A stretch of DNA of 64,000 bases from Marimicrobium sp913061115 (GTDB taxonomy: Bacteria > Pseudomonadota > Gammaproteobacteria > Pseudomonadales > Halieaceae), in assembly GCF_047729875.1 (NCBI RefSeq), contig NZ_CP159826.1, forward strand, positions 1,488,001 through 1,552,000, read 5' to 3'. This document shows, piece by piece, positions 55,256 through 63,284 of this stretch. Position numbers and translations under genes: made by a program. How positions within the stretch are numbered: position 1 is the stretch's first letter; every line of letters begins with the position of its first letter. The notes beneath the pieces were generated by a model. It was not told the DNA's origin. It ran no database searches and saw only the letters and a program-made list of their open reading frames with translations.

Positions 55256-56131
55256 ATGGAGTGGGGTCATTTAGAGTACTTTCTGGCAGTAGCGCGCACC
55301 GGCTCCTTGAGTGGCGCGGCCAAGCAGCTGCGCGTCAATCATTCAACGGTTGCCCGGCGCCTGGAAAAGCTGGAACAGCAACTCAACGTCCGCTTGTTTG
55401 ATCGTCTCAATAACGGTTATCGGTTAACTGACGATGGGCTTTCCCTAAAAGCGCACGCAGCTCAGGTAGAACGTGAGATAAATCAGATCCAGGGTGTCTT
55501 CAGCGGCAGTGAGGCCGAACTGCGTGGCACCCTGAAAATCAGCAAGCCCAGCAGCGGTCTATTGAATCTGGCCCCATTGCTGGTTGCGTTCCACCACCGG
55601 TATCCGGACATCAATTTGGTGCTGACTGCAGGCGCTGAGCGTAGCGAAATAGCTCGAATGGAGGCCGATGTTGCCATTCGTCTGACCAATAATCCGCCGG
55701 AGGCGTTGGTCGCCCGCAAGCTTGGTCAACTCCCCATTAATATATTCGGTAGTCGTGCCTATCTTGAACGGGCGGGAACGCGGAACCTAGATGAATATGA
55801 TTGGCTGGTTTGGCACGATGACAATAGTTTGCTGAATATGGAACCTGCACTGAAGCGGGAAATCCCCAACGCGCGAATCGTGTTGCGAACCAACAGCTAC
55901 AATGAACTGTTTGAGGCGGTCAATGCGGGTATGGGTGTAAGTTTGTTATCCCCGTTGCGATTCCCGAAAACACACCAGTTGCAGGCGGTATCACCGGCGC
56001 TGTATCAATTCGACCAGGGGGTGTGGCTGCTCAGCCACCCGGATTTGCGCAACCGGGAGCGAATCAGGGTTTTTAGGGACTTTATGATTGAGCAGTTAGG
56101 CGGCGCACTGACGAAGCACTGGAACACATAA
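55256..56131 (+). CDS. LysR-family transcriptional regulator
   Basis: Winged helix-turn-helix at residues 2-60: AVARTGSLSGAAKQLRVNHS and VARRLEKLEQQLNVRLFDR. Periplasmic-binding-like effector domain from about 85 to 290. The ATG at 55256 (MEWGHLEYFL) is preferred over an in-frame TTG at 55238. 291 aa, normal. Divergent from the DJ-1/GST operon across 122 bases, so probably its regulator; the EamA gene follows on the same strand after 77 bases. Confidence 0.93.
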   Translation: MEWGHLEYFLAVARTGSLSGAAKQLRVNHSTVARRLEKLEQQLNVRLFDRLNNGYRLTDDGLSLKAHAAQVEREINQIQGVFSGSEAELRGTLKISKPSSGLLNLAPLLVAFHHRYPDINLVLTAGAERSEIARMEADVAIRLTNNPPEALVARKLGQLPINIFGSRAYLERAGTRNLDEYDWLVWHDDNSLLNMEPALKREIPNARIVLRTNSYNELFEAVNAGMGVSLLSPLRFPKTHQLQAVSPALYQFDQGVWLLSHPDLRNRERIRVFRDFMIEQLGGALTKHWNT

Positions 56132-56208
56132 ACAACGCCACTTTGTTAGCGCCGCTAGCGTCGTATCGTTACTTACGAAGTATAGCGATCAATACCACGG
56201 AGGTGCAT

Positions 56209-57096
56209 ATGCAATATAACGACGCCAACCGTGGCATCGCGTTGATGATCGCGACTACGTTTGTCTTCGCTGTGCAAGATGGGATAAGTCAGTATCTGGC
56301 CTCAGAATACAATGTCGTGATGATTGTCATGGTCCGATACTGGTTCTTCGCAATCTTTGTCATAACGCTCAGCGCCTGCCGTCCCGGCGGTATTAGAGCA
56401 GCCACGCGCACCACACAACCGGTTCTGCAGATTCTTCGCGGATTGCTGCTGGTGGCAGAGATCTGCGTAATGGTGCTTGCATTCACGTTACTTGGCCTAA
56501 TTGAAAGCCACGCGATTTTCACCCTGTACCCTCTGTTGATCGCTGCATTGAGCGGGCCAGTGCTCACAGAAAAGGTGGGCTGGCGGGGGTGGACGGCTAT
56601 TGCAGTGGGCTTTATCGGCGTGCTGATTATCCTGCGCCCTGGCCTGCGAGTCTTTTCGATAGACGCTCTGGTGCCCCTACTCGCCGCGTTAATGTTCGCC
56701 CTATATGGTCTCTTAACACGACGCGCTGCACGTGATGACAGCGCCGCGACCAGCTTTTTTTGGACGGGCGTTGCTGGCGCGGCAGCAATAACCTGCATAG
56801 GGCCCTTCTTTTGGGCATCTTTACACGGGACTGATTGGATTTGGATGGGCATCTTGTGCGTGACAGGCGTTGGTGGCCACTGGTTGCTCATCAAAACCTA
56901 CGAGGCTGCTGAAGCGGGAACGGTGCAACCATTTGCCTATTTTCAGTTAGTGTTCGCCACAGTGATCGGCCTTACTATTTTTCGAGAGACCTTAGACCCA
57001 TGGACTGCGGCAGGAGCGGGGCTAATCGTTGGAGCTGGTGTCTATTCTCTGCTTTGGGAACAGCAGCGAAAACGTAAAGTTAGCCCTGCCCTCTAA
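56209..57096 (+). CDS. EamA/DMT-family transporter (RhaT/RarD-like)
   Basis: Ten-helix drug/metabolite transporter with two EamA repeats; the second half shows FAYFQLVFATVIGLTIFRET, the typical end-of-domain motif, and the first ESHAIFTLYPLLIAALSGPV. GGAGGT lies four bases before the ATG at 56209, which decides the start over 56143 (295 aa). Downstream of LysR on the same strand. Substrate unknown; amino-acid or metabolite efflux is common in the family. Confidence 0.92.
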   Translation: MQYNDANRGIALMIATTFVFAVQDGISQYLASEYNVVMIVMVRYWFFAIFVITLSACRPGGIRAATRTTQPVLQILRGLLLVAEICVMVLAFTLLGLIESHAIFTLYPLLIAALSGPVLTEKVGWRGWTAIAVGFIGVLIILRPGLRVFSIDALVPLLAALMFALYGLLTRRAARDDSAATSFFWTGVAGAAAITCIGPFFWASLHGTDWIWMGILCVTGVGGHWLLIKTYEAAEAGTVQPFAYFQLVFATVIGLTIFRETLDPWTAAGAGLIVGAGVYSLLWEQQRKRKVSPAL

Positions 57097-57258
57097 GCAC
57101 ATTAAGGATTAGCGTCACTGTGAAGTATGTTTCCCCTAGTTCGCTACCAAAGATTAAGCTGTATTTTCAGGTGCGTGAAAATCTGAGCGATATCCAGCAA
57201 AGCGACTACATTTAAAGCAGCAAGAATAAAGGGTGCAGCTATGATGCGCGCATTTTAC

Positions 57259-57340
57259 GCCAGGATTCGATCGATGGCGTCCTGCTCGTCGCTGCAAGCG
57301 ATGACTTTGACAGCCCCACCACGGCGATCGGAAACGTCAG
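57259..57340 (-). mobile_element. Short IS91 transposase fragment
   Basis: About 80 bases matching the transposase segment that elsewhere encodes VIACIEDQDV...RILAH (gcaagcgatgactttgacag). Isolated remnant with no end. Confidence 0.65.
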
Positions 57341-57355
57341 TTGCATTTTGCTGAA

Positions 57356-57940
57356 CTACTTGGCTTTAAAGTGTTTGATTAAACGCAGTAGTAATACGGC
57401 GATGGTGAAGACGAGGAAAGGGGTATAAAAACCCGGGTCGATTTTGGTGTGCTTAACGTAGGTCATAAAGAAAACAAACCAAAGGTAATAACCGCCGATG
57501 AGATGAAGTTTTTTCCAATTCTTCATGCCCAGCCGATACTGAGCCTTATCTGATGAGGTCAGTGCCATCAGTGCAATAAAGACATAGCCGATGCCGCCGA
57601 ATATCCACTGGCTTGGTGCCTGGTCTTCAAGGAACGGCTCAGGAAAAACAACAGATACTAAAGTAATAAGGCCGAGGTGGATAAAGTGCGAGGCAGCGAA
57701 GCTGACGCCGATATAGCGCCTATTCTGCAAGACCCATTTTGAAAAAGGTGCTTTCCAGAATTAGTACACACTGGATGCAGTAAAGGCGAGGGAGAATAAG
57801 AATAGAGAACTTCTTCCTGTGGACCGTATCGTTACGAGTATGCTGTCTGCGTTCCACGGAGAGGACACCAGAAATAGCGTAACCGCAAGCAGGATTAAAC
57901 CTCCAACCCAGTAAGTGATATTCCAGCTATGTAGTTTCAT
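57356..57940 (-). pseudogene. Ferric-reductase-like six-helix membrane protein with one internal stop
   Basis: From ATG at 57940 the frame reads HSWNITYWVGGLILLAVTLF, then five more hydrophobic segments including FAASHFIHLGLITLVSVVF, YRLGMKNWKKLHLIGGYYLW and PFLVFTIAVLLLRLIKHF. His residues within helices suit heme ligation as in the MsrQ/ferric-reductase transmembrane family. A single TAA at 57761-57763 interrupts an otherwise continuous 195-codon frame after FTASSVY. A TTG-started 124-codon product from 57730 remains possible but would lack helices 1-2. Confidence 0.72.
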
Positions 57941-57999
57941 ACATTGGTTCCTTTCTGGGTGTCGTTATCAGAGTAAAAAAAATTATTCTGTATAGGTGA

Positions 58000-58287
58000 A
58001 GTATAGGACAAATAAACGGCCTGTTGACAGTAGGTTTCCTCACTGATCCTGCTAACTGAATCGGAGAAGTTCTCGAAATAACCACCGATTTCCCTGGAAA
58101 GTTGTTCGCTGAGGTGATCGCACAATGCATATCCGTCAATGTCTGAGTGATAGCATGCAACCGTCCGTGCCACACGTTTTTCAGTAGCGTCCTTGCTGAT
58201 TTGGGGCTGTGGATTCGCTTCCTGCAAAAAGAGGTAATGGCCCAGGGGTGCTCTGGAGGGTGGCACCAGGTGCGATAGGGTAGGGCG
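58000..58287 (-). mobile_element. IS91-family origin-end fragment (copy 10)
   Basis: agtataggacaaataaacgg then the conserved end region and the very 3' end of the transposase region to about 58287, where a 255-bp duplicated segment begins abruptly. Confidence 0.85.
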
Positions 58288-58544
58288 GGGCTATGGAGGG
58301 AAATGTTCTTCCGCTATCCCAATGCTCTACATGAATCGAACGATGGTCACCGAGTGTGCTGTAATTGTGCTTGCACTGCAGGCCAACCAAATACCAGAGA
58401 ACAAAAGTGCGTTAGATGTTGAGGCCATGTTGCGATAACGCGCCAGGTTGTAGCCAACAAAAACAGGGAAAATAAATACGCCAAAAAAGATGATGGACCA
58501 TGGTCCAAGCCCGAGTGAGAGCAGACTTAACGGCATTGTCTGAC
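58288..58544 (-). repeat. Duplicated segment, copy A (copy B at 61661-61915)
   Basis: About 255 bp nearly identical to 61661-61915. It encodes on the minus strand the C-terminal two-thirds of a small membrane protein (FFGVFIFPVFVGYNLARYRN, SNALLFSGIWLACSASTITA), here ending early at a TAG (58327-58329) where copy B has a Gln codon. The upstream part of the gene is absent in copy A. Both copies begin directly after IS91 sequence. Confidence 0.8.
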
Positions 58545-58740
58545 TTATGCTTTCTATGGCCCTGTCTATGACATTGGGAAGAGACCTTACAGGTTTCGTG
58601 GGCGATGGCAGCGTGGACCGCAGAAAAGTCTTGATGATCAGCAACGAAGACAGCGAGGGCGAGCTGATTCTTCGATTGAGAGGCATCTGCAAAGGTGCCG
58701 GGCTATCTGGAGAGGAGGAGCAAGTGCTCAAGGTGCTTCG

Positions 58741-58917
58741 GGCTGGGATAATCCGCAGCGAACCTTTACGCCTGATACTGGCCAAACAGGAAGTGTCACC
58801 GCGACCCAAGCAGCAGCCCCAGCAGCAACGCCCGTCCCAACCAGCCCACTTTGGCTACTGGGCATCATGGCAGGACTGCTATCACTAGTGGCTGTCAGAA
58901 AGCTTCGCAAAGTCTGA
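58741..58917 (+). pseudogene. C-terminal sorting-signal fragment (IPTL/PEP-CTERM-like)
   Basis: In the frame ending with TGA at 58915-58917 the translation reads TPDTGQTGSVTATQAAAPAA then PVPTSPLWLLGIMAGLL and SLVAVRKLRKV: Pro-Thr motif, hydrophobic helix and basic tail as in IPTL- or PEP-type C-terminal sorting domains. Upstream codons do not make a credible protein, so only the tail survives. A strong terminator follows, supporting a real gene 3' end. Confidence 0.55.
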
Positions 58918-58947
58918 ATAGGTTCCCTTGGATATTCAGATACACAG

Positions 58948-58969
58948 CGGCTCCTTCGGGGGCCGTTTT
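58948..58969 (+). terminator. Rho-independent terminator
   Basis: cggctcc-ttcg-gggggccg followed by TTTT: a 7-bp stem closed by a UUCG tetraloop (one G-T pair). It is 31 bases after the sorting-tail fragment. Confidence 0.85.
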
Positions 58970-59109
58970 GCTGTCACAGGCTCTCACGCTCGTGGTTTCA
59001 GTTGAGTAGGGTAGTAACCCAAACCACAGCAGCGTCCGCACCGCTATTCCCCGCTATATTCGCTGTAGGTCTTAAGTATCCCCAAAGTAAGAGATAGCGA
59101 CCACCTAGC

Positions 59110-59260
59110 ACTTTACTCGACCACCAAGGGCACTACCTTCCCAAGCCCGCAGCACCCAAGTGACTCATCGGCATTCCTGTGTTAGCATTTTTTTATAATG
59201 AAATCACGGACGATGCTTCTTATGACCAACACTTCAACAGCACCACAGCGCGGAGTACTC
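59110..59260 (+). repeat. Leader and 5' coding region shared with the gene at 45477
   Basis: Starting at ctcgaccacca and running through agcccgcagcaccc, catcggca, tcctgtgttagcat and acggacgatgcttc to atgaccaacacttcagcag-like codons, this stretch aligns with the reverse complement of about 45440-45580 across roughly 150 bases with many matches. It covers the upstream region and the first codons of both genes. Confidence 0.7.
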
Positions 59261-61630
59261 GCTTCATTAATACGCCGCCTTTTTGGTCATCTAGCCTTTT
59301 TATATCAGGGCATGCCGCAAAAATGCGGGATAAATCATATTGGTGTTTCATCGGTGCTTCCGTGCCTCCTAATCGCGTTGACGGGGCTTTTAACTGGCTG
59401 TAATTCCTCAAACAACAACGACGAGGACCCTAAAACCATTCCCCCGAATATCCTGTTTATCGTCATGGACGATGTCGGTATCGACCAGATGACGGTATTT
59501 GGCTATGGTGGTCTAGGGCCCTTCAATCAAATCCCCACTCCATCGCAGCCGTTGGATCGATCACCCCAGCTGCCCAATATCGACACCATCGCACAGCAGG
59601 GGGTGCTTTTTCGCAACGCCTGGTCCATGCCAGCGTGCTCTACCTCGCGCGCGGTTTTTTTTACCGGCCGATTCCCATTGCGCACCCAGGTGCTAGGCGC
59701 GCTGGGCCAGTACGACCTCGCTAACTACCAGCTTTCGCCCTACGAGCTCACGATGCCTAAGTTGCTAAAAGAACGCGGCTACCAGAATGCGTTGTTCGGT
59801 AAATTTCATGTTGGCTTGCAGCAGAACAACCCTGCCGGTAATGCCATGGTTAGCGCGCTGGGTTGGGACTACTATTCTGGCTGGGAGGATGAAACTGGTG
59901 ATCCCTCCTCGATCGACACCTCAGCCGGACTAGGCGAGGAATACGAGGGCCGCTACATGTGCGGGTTTGTGCCGAGCGCAGCGCAGGATGCCTTCTATGG
60001 TGCAGATACCGGGGCGTGTTATACCGGCGGTGGTGAGCAGTGCTCTCAGATGAGTGCCGAGGGTGGTATCCCGCCTGGGCGCGCCTGCCGAGACAGTGGT
60101 GGAATTCTAGACCCAAATCAGTCGTGCAGCATGCCTGCCCCCGAAAACATACAGAAGGGTTTCAGCATCCTTAGCGCCCATTATGTCTCTCCGCTGTGGA
60201 TCAATGACGAGGAGGGTCAGGCCATCGAAGTATCGCTTACAGATCTTCGCGCGCGGACTTTCCGTGGCATTGTGCCGGTTGACGGCGCCATCGATTGGAT
60301 AACGAGTCGTCCGAAGGACACTCCGTGGTCGGCGACTATCAGTTTCGCCACCGCTCATACCCCGGTGATGCAGCCTCCGCAGTCACTTTTGTCTGAAGAT
60401 GCTGAGGTAGTGAGTCGACTACTTTGTGCCGCGCCTGAGGGAGCCTCACCTGAACTTGAGAATCAAGTTTTGGTTGAACAACGCGAACTCACCACGCTGA
60501 TGATTGAGGCACTTGATAGCGAGCTGTCTCGACTGCTGGTGTCTATTGGCGCGGCTACGCTCAATGACGACAAGTCTTTGGTTCTCAGTCCAGATAGTAA
60601 TACGCTGATTGTTATTCTCGGCGACAACGGCACGCTTGGGTACTCCGTGAAGTTGCCGTTTGATCCATTTGGGGCCAAGGGCACGGCTTACCAAACGGGT
60701 GTTTGGGTGCCATTGATTGTGGCGGGGTCGATGGTGAGCGAGCCCAACCGCGAAGTTGGCGACATGGTTAATATCGCCGATCTGTACGAACTGTTTGGCG
60801 AAGTAGCCGGCATCGAAAATGTGCATGAGGTTGTGCCGCGCGCTTTGGATTCCGTATCGATGTTGCCCTACCTCACCACGCCCGGCGTCGAGAGCCAGCG
60901 CAAGTACAATTTCACTCAGGTGGGTAATAATCATCAGGCCGGTGGCACTATCAACCAGCCCTGCACTTTCAACCAAACAAGTTGTAGTCAGATCCCCGTT
61001 TCCAAATCGGTTTGCCATGACAATAACGGCGTTTGGTGGGGGGTGGAGCCCGACCAGCCGGATGTGCCCGTCGGCGGATACGCCAAGTGTTGTGAGGTCA
61101 ACCAGTATCTCTATGACCGGGAGGAGCCAATGCTTAAAATGGACCCACTGTCTGCTGAGGCGATACGAAATGACAATTACAAGGTCGTGCAGAACCACTT
61201 TTTCGGTGATGAGCAACCTCCCGCAGGCGATTATCCCAATTGTGCTTCGAGCATTAGCACTGAATTTTATCGCATTGACGAAAGGAAATACAATCCGCAG
61301 ATCGACAGACCAGCAGACAACTTGATTAACCCCGACACTGGTATACCGGATGACAGTGCCGAACAAGCGATTTTCGTGGACCTAGTGCACCAGTTAAATT
61401 TGATTACTGACAGCGTTCAACCCTGTCCACCCGGTCCACCCGAGGGTTATCTCGCCAGCGTCGATGGCAATCAGGATGGTGTCGTCAATGATGAGGATCT
61501 GGACAATCTGAGCAGGTTTGCCGAAGCCGGCGGCAGTAGTTGGTACGATATAGATGAAAGCGGCACAACGAACTTGACGGACTATGGGCTGGTGAACGAC
61601 TACTTGGGCATTGAATGTCCGCGTGAATAA
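59222..61630 (+). CDS. Sulfatase with dockerin-like C-terminus and variant active-site motif
   Basis: Secreted sulfatase: NILFIVMDDVGIDQMTVFGY binds the metal. The active site reads ACSTSRAVFFTGRFP, so the motif is C-S-T-S-R with Thr where the formylglycine-generating enzyme usually sees Pro. The residues SLLSE...EQRELTTLMIEALD and LIVILGDNGTLG follow. The last 60 residues (DGNQDGVVNDEDL and DIDESGTTNLTDYGLVNDYL) form two calcium-binding dockerin-type repeats. The ATG at 59222 is supported by a leader shared with another gene; a later GTG near 59357 would yield a classic lipoprotein signal (LIALTGLLTGC). About 802 aa. Probably acts on sulfated glycans. Confidence 0.88.
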   Translation: MTNTSTAPQRGVLASLIRRLFGHLAFLYQGMPQKCGINHIGVSSVLPCLLIALTGLLTGCNSSNNNDEDPKTIPPNILFIVMDDVGIDQMTVFGYGGLGPFNQIPTPSQPLDRSPQLPNIDTIAQQGVLFRNAWSMPACSTSRAVFFTGRFPLRTQVLGALGQYDLANYQLSPYELTMPKLLKERGYQNALFGKFHVGLQQNNPAGNAMVSALGWDYYSGWEDETGDPSSIDTSAGLGEEYEGRYMCGFVPSAAQDAFYGADTGACYTGGGEQCSQMSAEGGIPPGRACRDSGGILDPNQSCSMPAPENIQKGFSILSAHYVSPLWINDEEGQAIEVSLTDLRARTFRGIVPVDGAIDWITSRPKDTPWSATISFATAHTPVMQPPQSLLSEDAEVVSRLLCAAPEGASPELENQVLVEQRELTTLMIEALDSELSRLLVSIGAATLNDDKSLVLSPDSNTLIVILGDNGTLGYSVKLPFDPFGAKGTAYQTGVWVPLIVAGSMVSEPNREVGDMVNIADLYELFGEVAGIENVHEVVPRALDSVSMLPYLTTPGVESQRKYNFTQVGNNHQAGGTINQPCTFNQTSCSQIPVSKSVCHDNNGVWWGVEPDQPDVPVGGYAKCCEVNQYLYDREEPMLKMDPLSAEAIRNDNYKVVQNHFFGDEQPPAGDYPNCASSISTEFYRIDERKYNPQIDRPADNLINPDTGIPDDSAEQAIFVDLVHQLNLITDSVQPCPPGPPEGYLASVDGNQDGVVNDEDLDNLSRFAEAGGSSWYDIDESGTTNLTDYGLVNDYLGIECPRE

Positions 61631-61642
61631 ATGTTCAGTCGA

Positions 61643-61660
61643 AGTATAGGACGGATAAAA
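61643..61660 (-). mobile_element. IS91-type terminal sequence alone (copy 11)
   Basis: agtataggacggataaaa, then directly the duplicated segment (copy B). No other IS sequence is present here. Confidence 0.7.
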
Positions 61661-61663
61661 GGG

Positions 61664-61970
61664 CTATGGAGGGAAGTGTTCTTCGGGTACCCCAATGCTC
61701 TGCATGAATCGAACGATGGTCACCGAGTGTGCTGTAATCGTGCTTGCACTGCACGCCACCCAAATACCAGAGAACAAAAGTGCGTTAGATGTTGAGGCCA
61801 TGTTGCGATAGCGCGCCAGGTTGTAGCCAACAAAAACAGGGAAAATAAATCCGCCAAAAAAGACGATGGACCCTGTTCCAAGCCCGAGAGCGCAGACTTA
61901 ACGGCATTGTCTGACGTATAAACACCATAAAAATTGCAGAAAGCAATAAGCCTAGGATTGAATATTTCAT
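61664..61970 (-). pseudogene. Small two-to-three-helix membrane protein, frameshifted (duplicated segment copy B)
   Basis: ATG at 61970 starts MKYSILGLLLSAIFMVFIRQ. A 2-base deletion near 61890 (relative to copy A at 58288-58544) then shifts the frame; in the other frame it continues FIFPVFVGYNLARYRNMAST and SALLF-type residues to a stop at 61664-61666. About 100 residues if repaired. I do not recognise the family. Its last codon lies beside the IS91-type end. Confidence 0.65.
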
Positions 61971-62095
61971 CCTGATCTTAACGGGCTTAGCGATGGAGAT
62001 ACGGCTTACGATATTTCCAAACCGCACTAGGCGGGCTTGAGAAGGCTCAGGTTTTACGCAGGTTACTGACGCCCAGAACGATGCCTCAAATCTAG

Positions 62096-62660
62096 TTAGC
62101 AGCCAGGCGGCGGTGCCACGGGAGTGACCGGTGCGAATGCGGATGCTGGGCTGGCTCCAAAATCGTTCGTCGCTGTGGTTGCGCAGACATACGCCTGCCC
62201 ATTGGTCAGCCCGAAGACTGTGATGGGTGAGGTCGGACTCTCACCGAATGCTAACGTGTCGCCATAGCAATAAGCCGTGTAGCCCGTAATCGGTGAGCCG
62301 CCGTCTGCGCCCGGCGTGAACGTGATGATAGCCTGTTCGTTGCCAGCCATGATGCCTGTGATCTGTGGTGCATCGGGTGGAACCGCGGGCGTGAAGGGTG
62401 CACTAGCCGCAGAGGCTAGGCTGGTTCCTGCCGCGTTCGTCGCTGTTACTAAACACTCATACGCCTCGCCGTTGGTCAGCCCCGAGACGGTGATGGGTGA
62501 GGTCGGACTCTCACCGAAGGCTAACGTGTCGCCGAAGCAATAAGCGGTGTAGCCGGTAATCAATGCGCCATTGTCTGGGCCCGGTGTGAAGTTGATGATA
62601 CCCTCACCATCTCCTGCCGTTATGGAGCGGATGCTCGGGGCGTCTGGCTCAACGAATACT
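62096..62660 (-). pseudogene. Fibronectin type III-like repeat protein, 5' end missing
   Basis: Two tandem 90-residue repeats with the signature ITGYTAYCFGDTLAFGESPT, SPITVSGLTNGEAYECLVTA and PDAPQITGIMAGNEQAIITF; the 270-bp DNA period is visible (62220 and 62490 blocks). The frame remains open to about 62660 (PDAPSIRSITAGDGEG), then meets the junction with a plus-strand gene fragment, so the signal peptide and any N-terminal domain are lost. Ends VAPPPGC. Probably part of a surface protein. Confidence 0.75.
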
Positions 62661-63030
62661 CGCTGGCCAGGCTTTTACGCTGGATGCCATCTTTAACAAG
62701 CTGGCCATTGAGGCCGCGAATAATATCGATATAGACCATGCCAATGTCGAGCTGTACTTGAAGTTCGCATTAAGGGCGCAGTCGCAGAGTCGCGCAGCTT
62801 TCCTGGCGCTGAACGACATTATGAACCCTAGGCTGGCTAACTTCGTGAATCAGGCCAATATCTCGGCTGGGCATCAGCAGGTAAATAACCATGTGGAAAA
62901 AGAAAGTCCGCCAAGCGAACTAATGGAGCAACGTCATGAACGGATGGACACCAGAACGCCGAGAGAGGCAGGCACGACTTATTCAACAGTGGAGACCGTG
63001 GGAGCAGTCGACAGGCCCGACAAGCAATGA
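62641..63030 (+). pseudogene. 5'-truncated mobile-island hypothetical protein
   Basis: The frame is open from about 62641: AGQAFTLDAIFNKLAIEAAN, LYLKFALRAQSQSRAAFLAL and NFVNQANISAGHQQVNNH. This resembles hypothetical proteins of plasmids, prophages and genomic islands; it usually starts further upstream. No start precedes the first recognisable residues because the sequence changes to the fibronectin gene at the junction. The TTG at 62758 might give a shorter product. Confidence 0.65.
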
Positions 63031-63154
63031 AGGGAAGAAGAGGGCGTCGAGTAACGCTTACAAAGGCGCAGTGAGGCCAAGGCTCAGGCAGGTGTCTGAG
63101 TTGCTGCGAGTGCAGAGCAGTCAGTTGGAGGCGTTCTTGTTAGCTAAAGGATAG
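62936..63154 (+). CDS. Small island-associated hypothetical protein
   Basis: 72 residues: MNGWTPERRERQARLIQQWR, TGPTSNEGKKRASSNAYKGA, then a C-terminal coil LRQVSELLRVQSSQLEAFLL. The Gly-Pro-x-(T/S)-x-E-G-K-x-x-(S/A)-S-x-N-A-(Y/W)-K-G pattern is common in small proteins next to the preceding family. GGAG eight bases before the ATG supports translation. It overlaps the previous frame, as in other loci. Function unknown. Confidence 0.75.
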   Translation: MNGWTPERRERQARLIQQWRPWEQSTGPTSNEGKKRASSNAYKGAVRPRLRQVSELLRVQSSQLEAFLLAKG

Positions 63155-63284
63155 GGTTTTCCCTACTTTCACACATTGCTAGAGGTGGTATCATAAGAAA
63201 ATATTGTGTTGCCTGCAGCCTCAATGCCTAACTATCATCACTGCATGGCGCACCGTCTCTTCACTGACCAGCAGCGGGATGAGT

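Noticed and set aside
58547..58888. 113-codon plus-strand frame as a gene
   Set aside because: It is out of frame with the convincing sorting tail that ends at 58917 and has a low-complexity Gln/Pro/Arg end.
21770..61645. Conserved IS91 target tetranucleotide (GAAC/CAAG) beside each end
   Set aside because: Only the copy at 21784 has a nearby cttg; the other flanks differ, so no target rule can be stated from this window.
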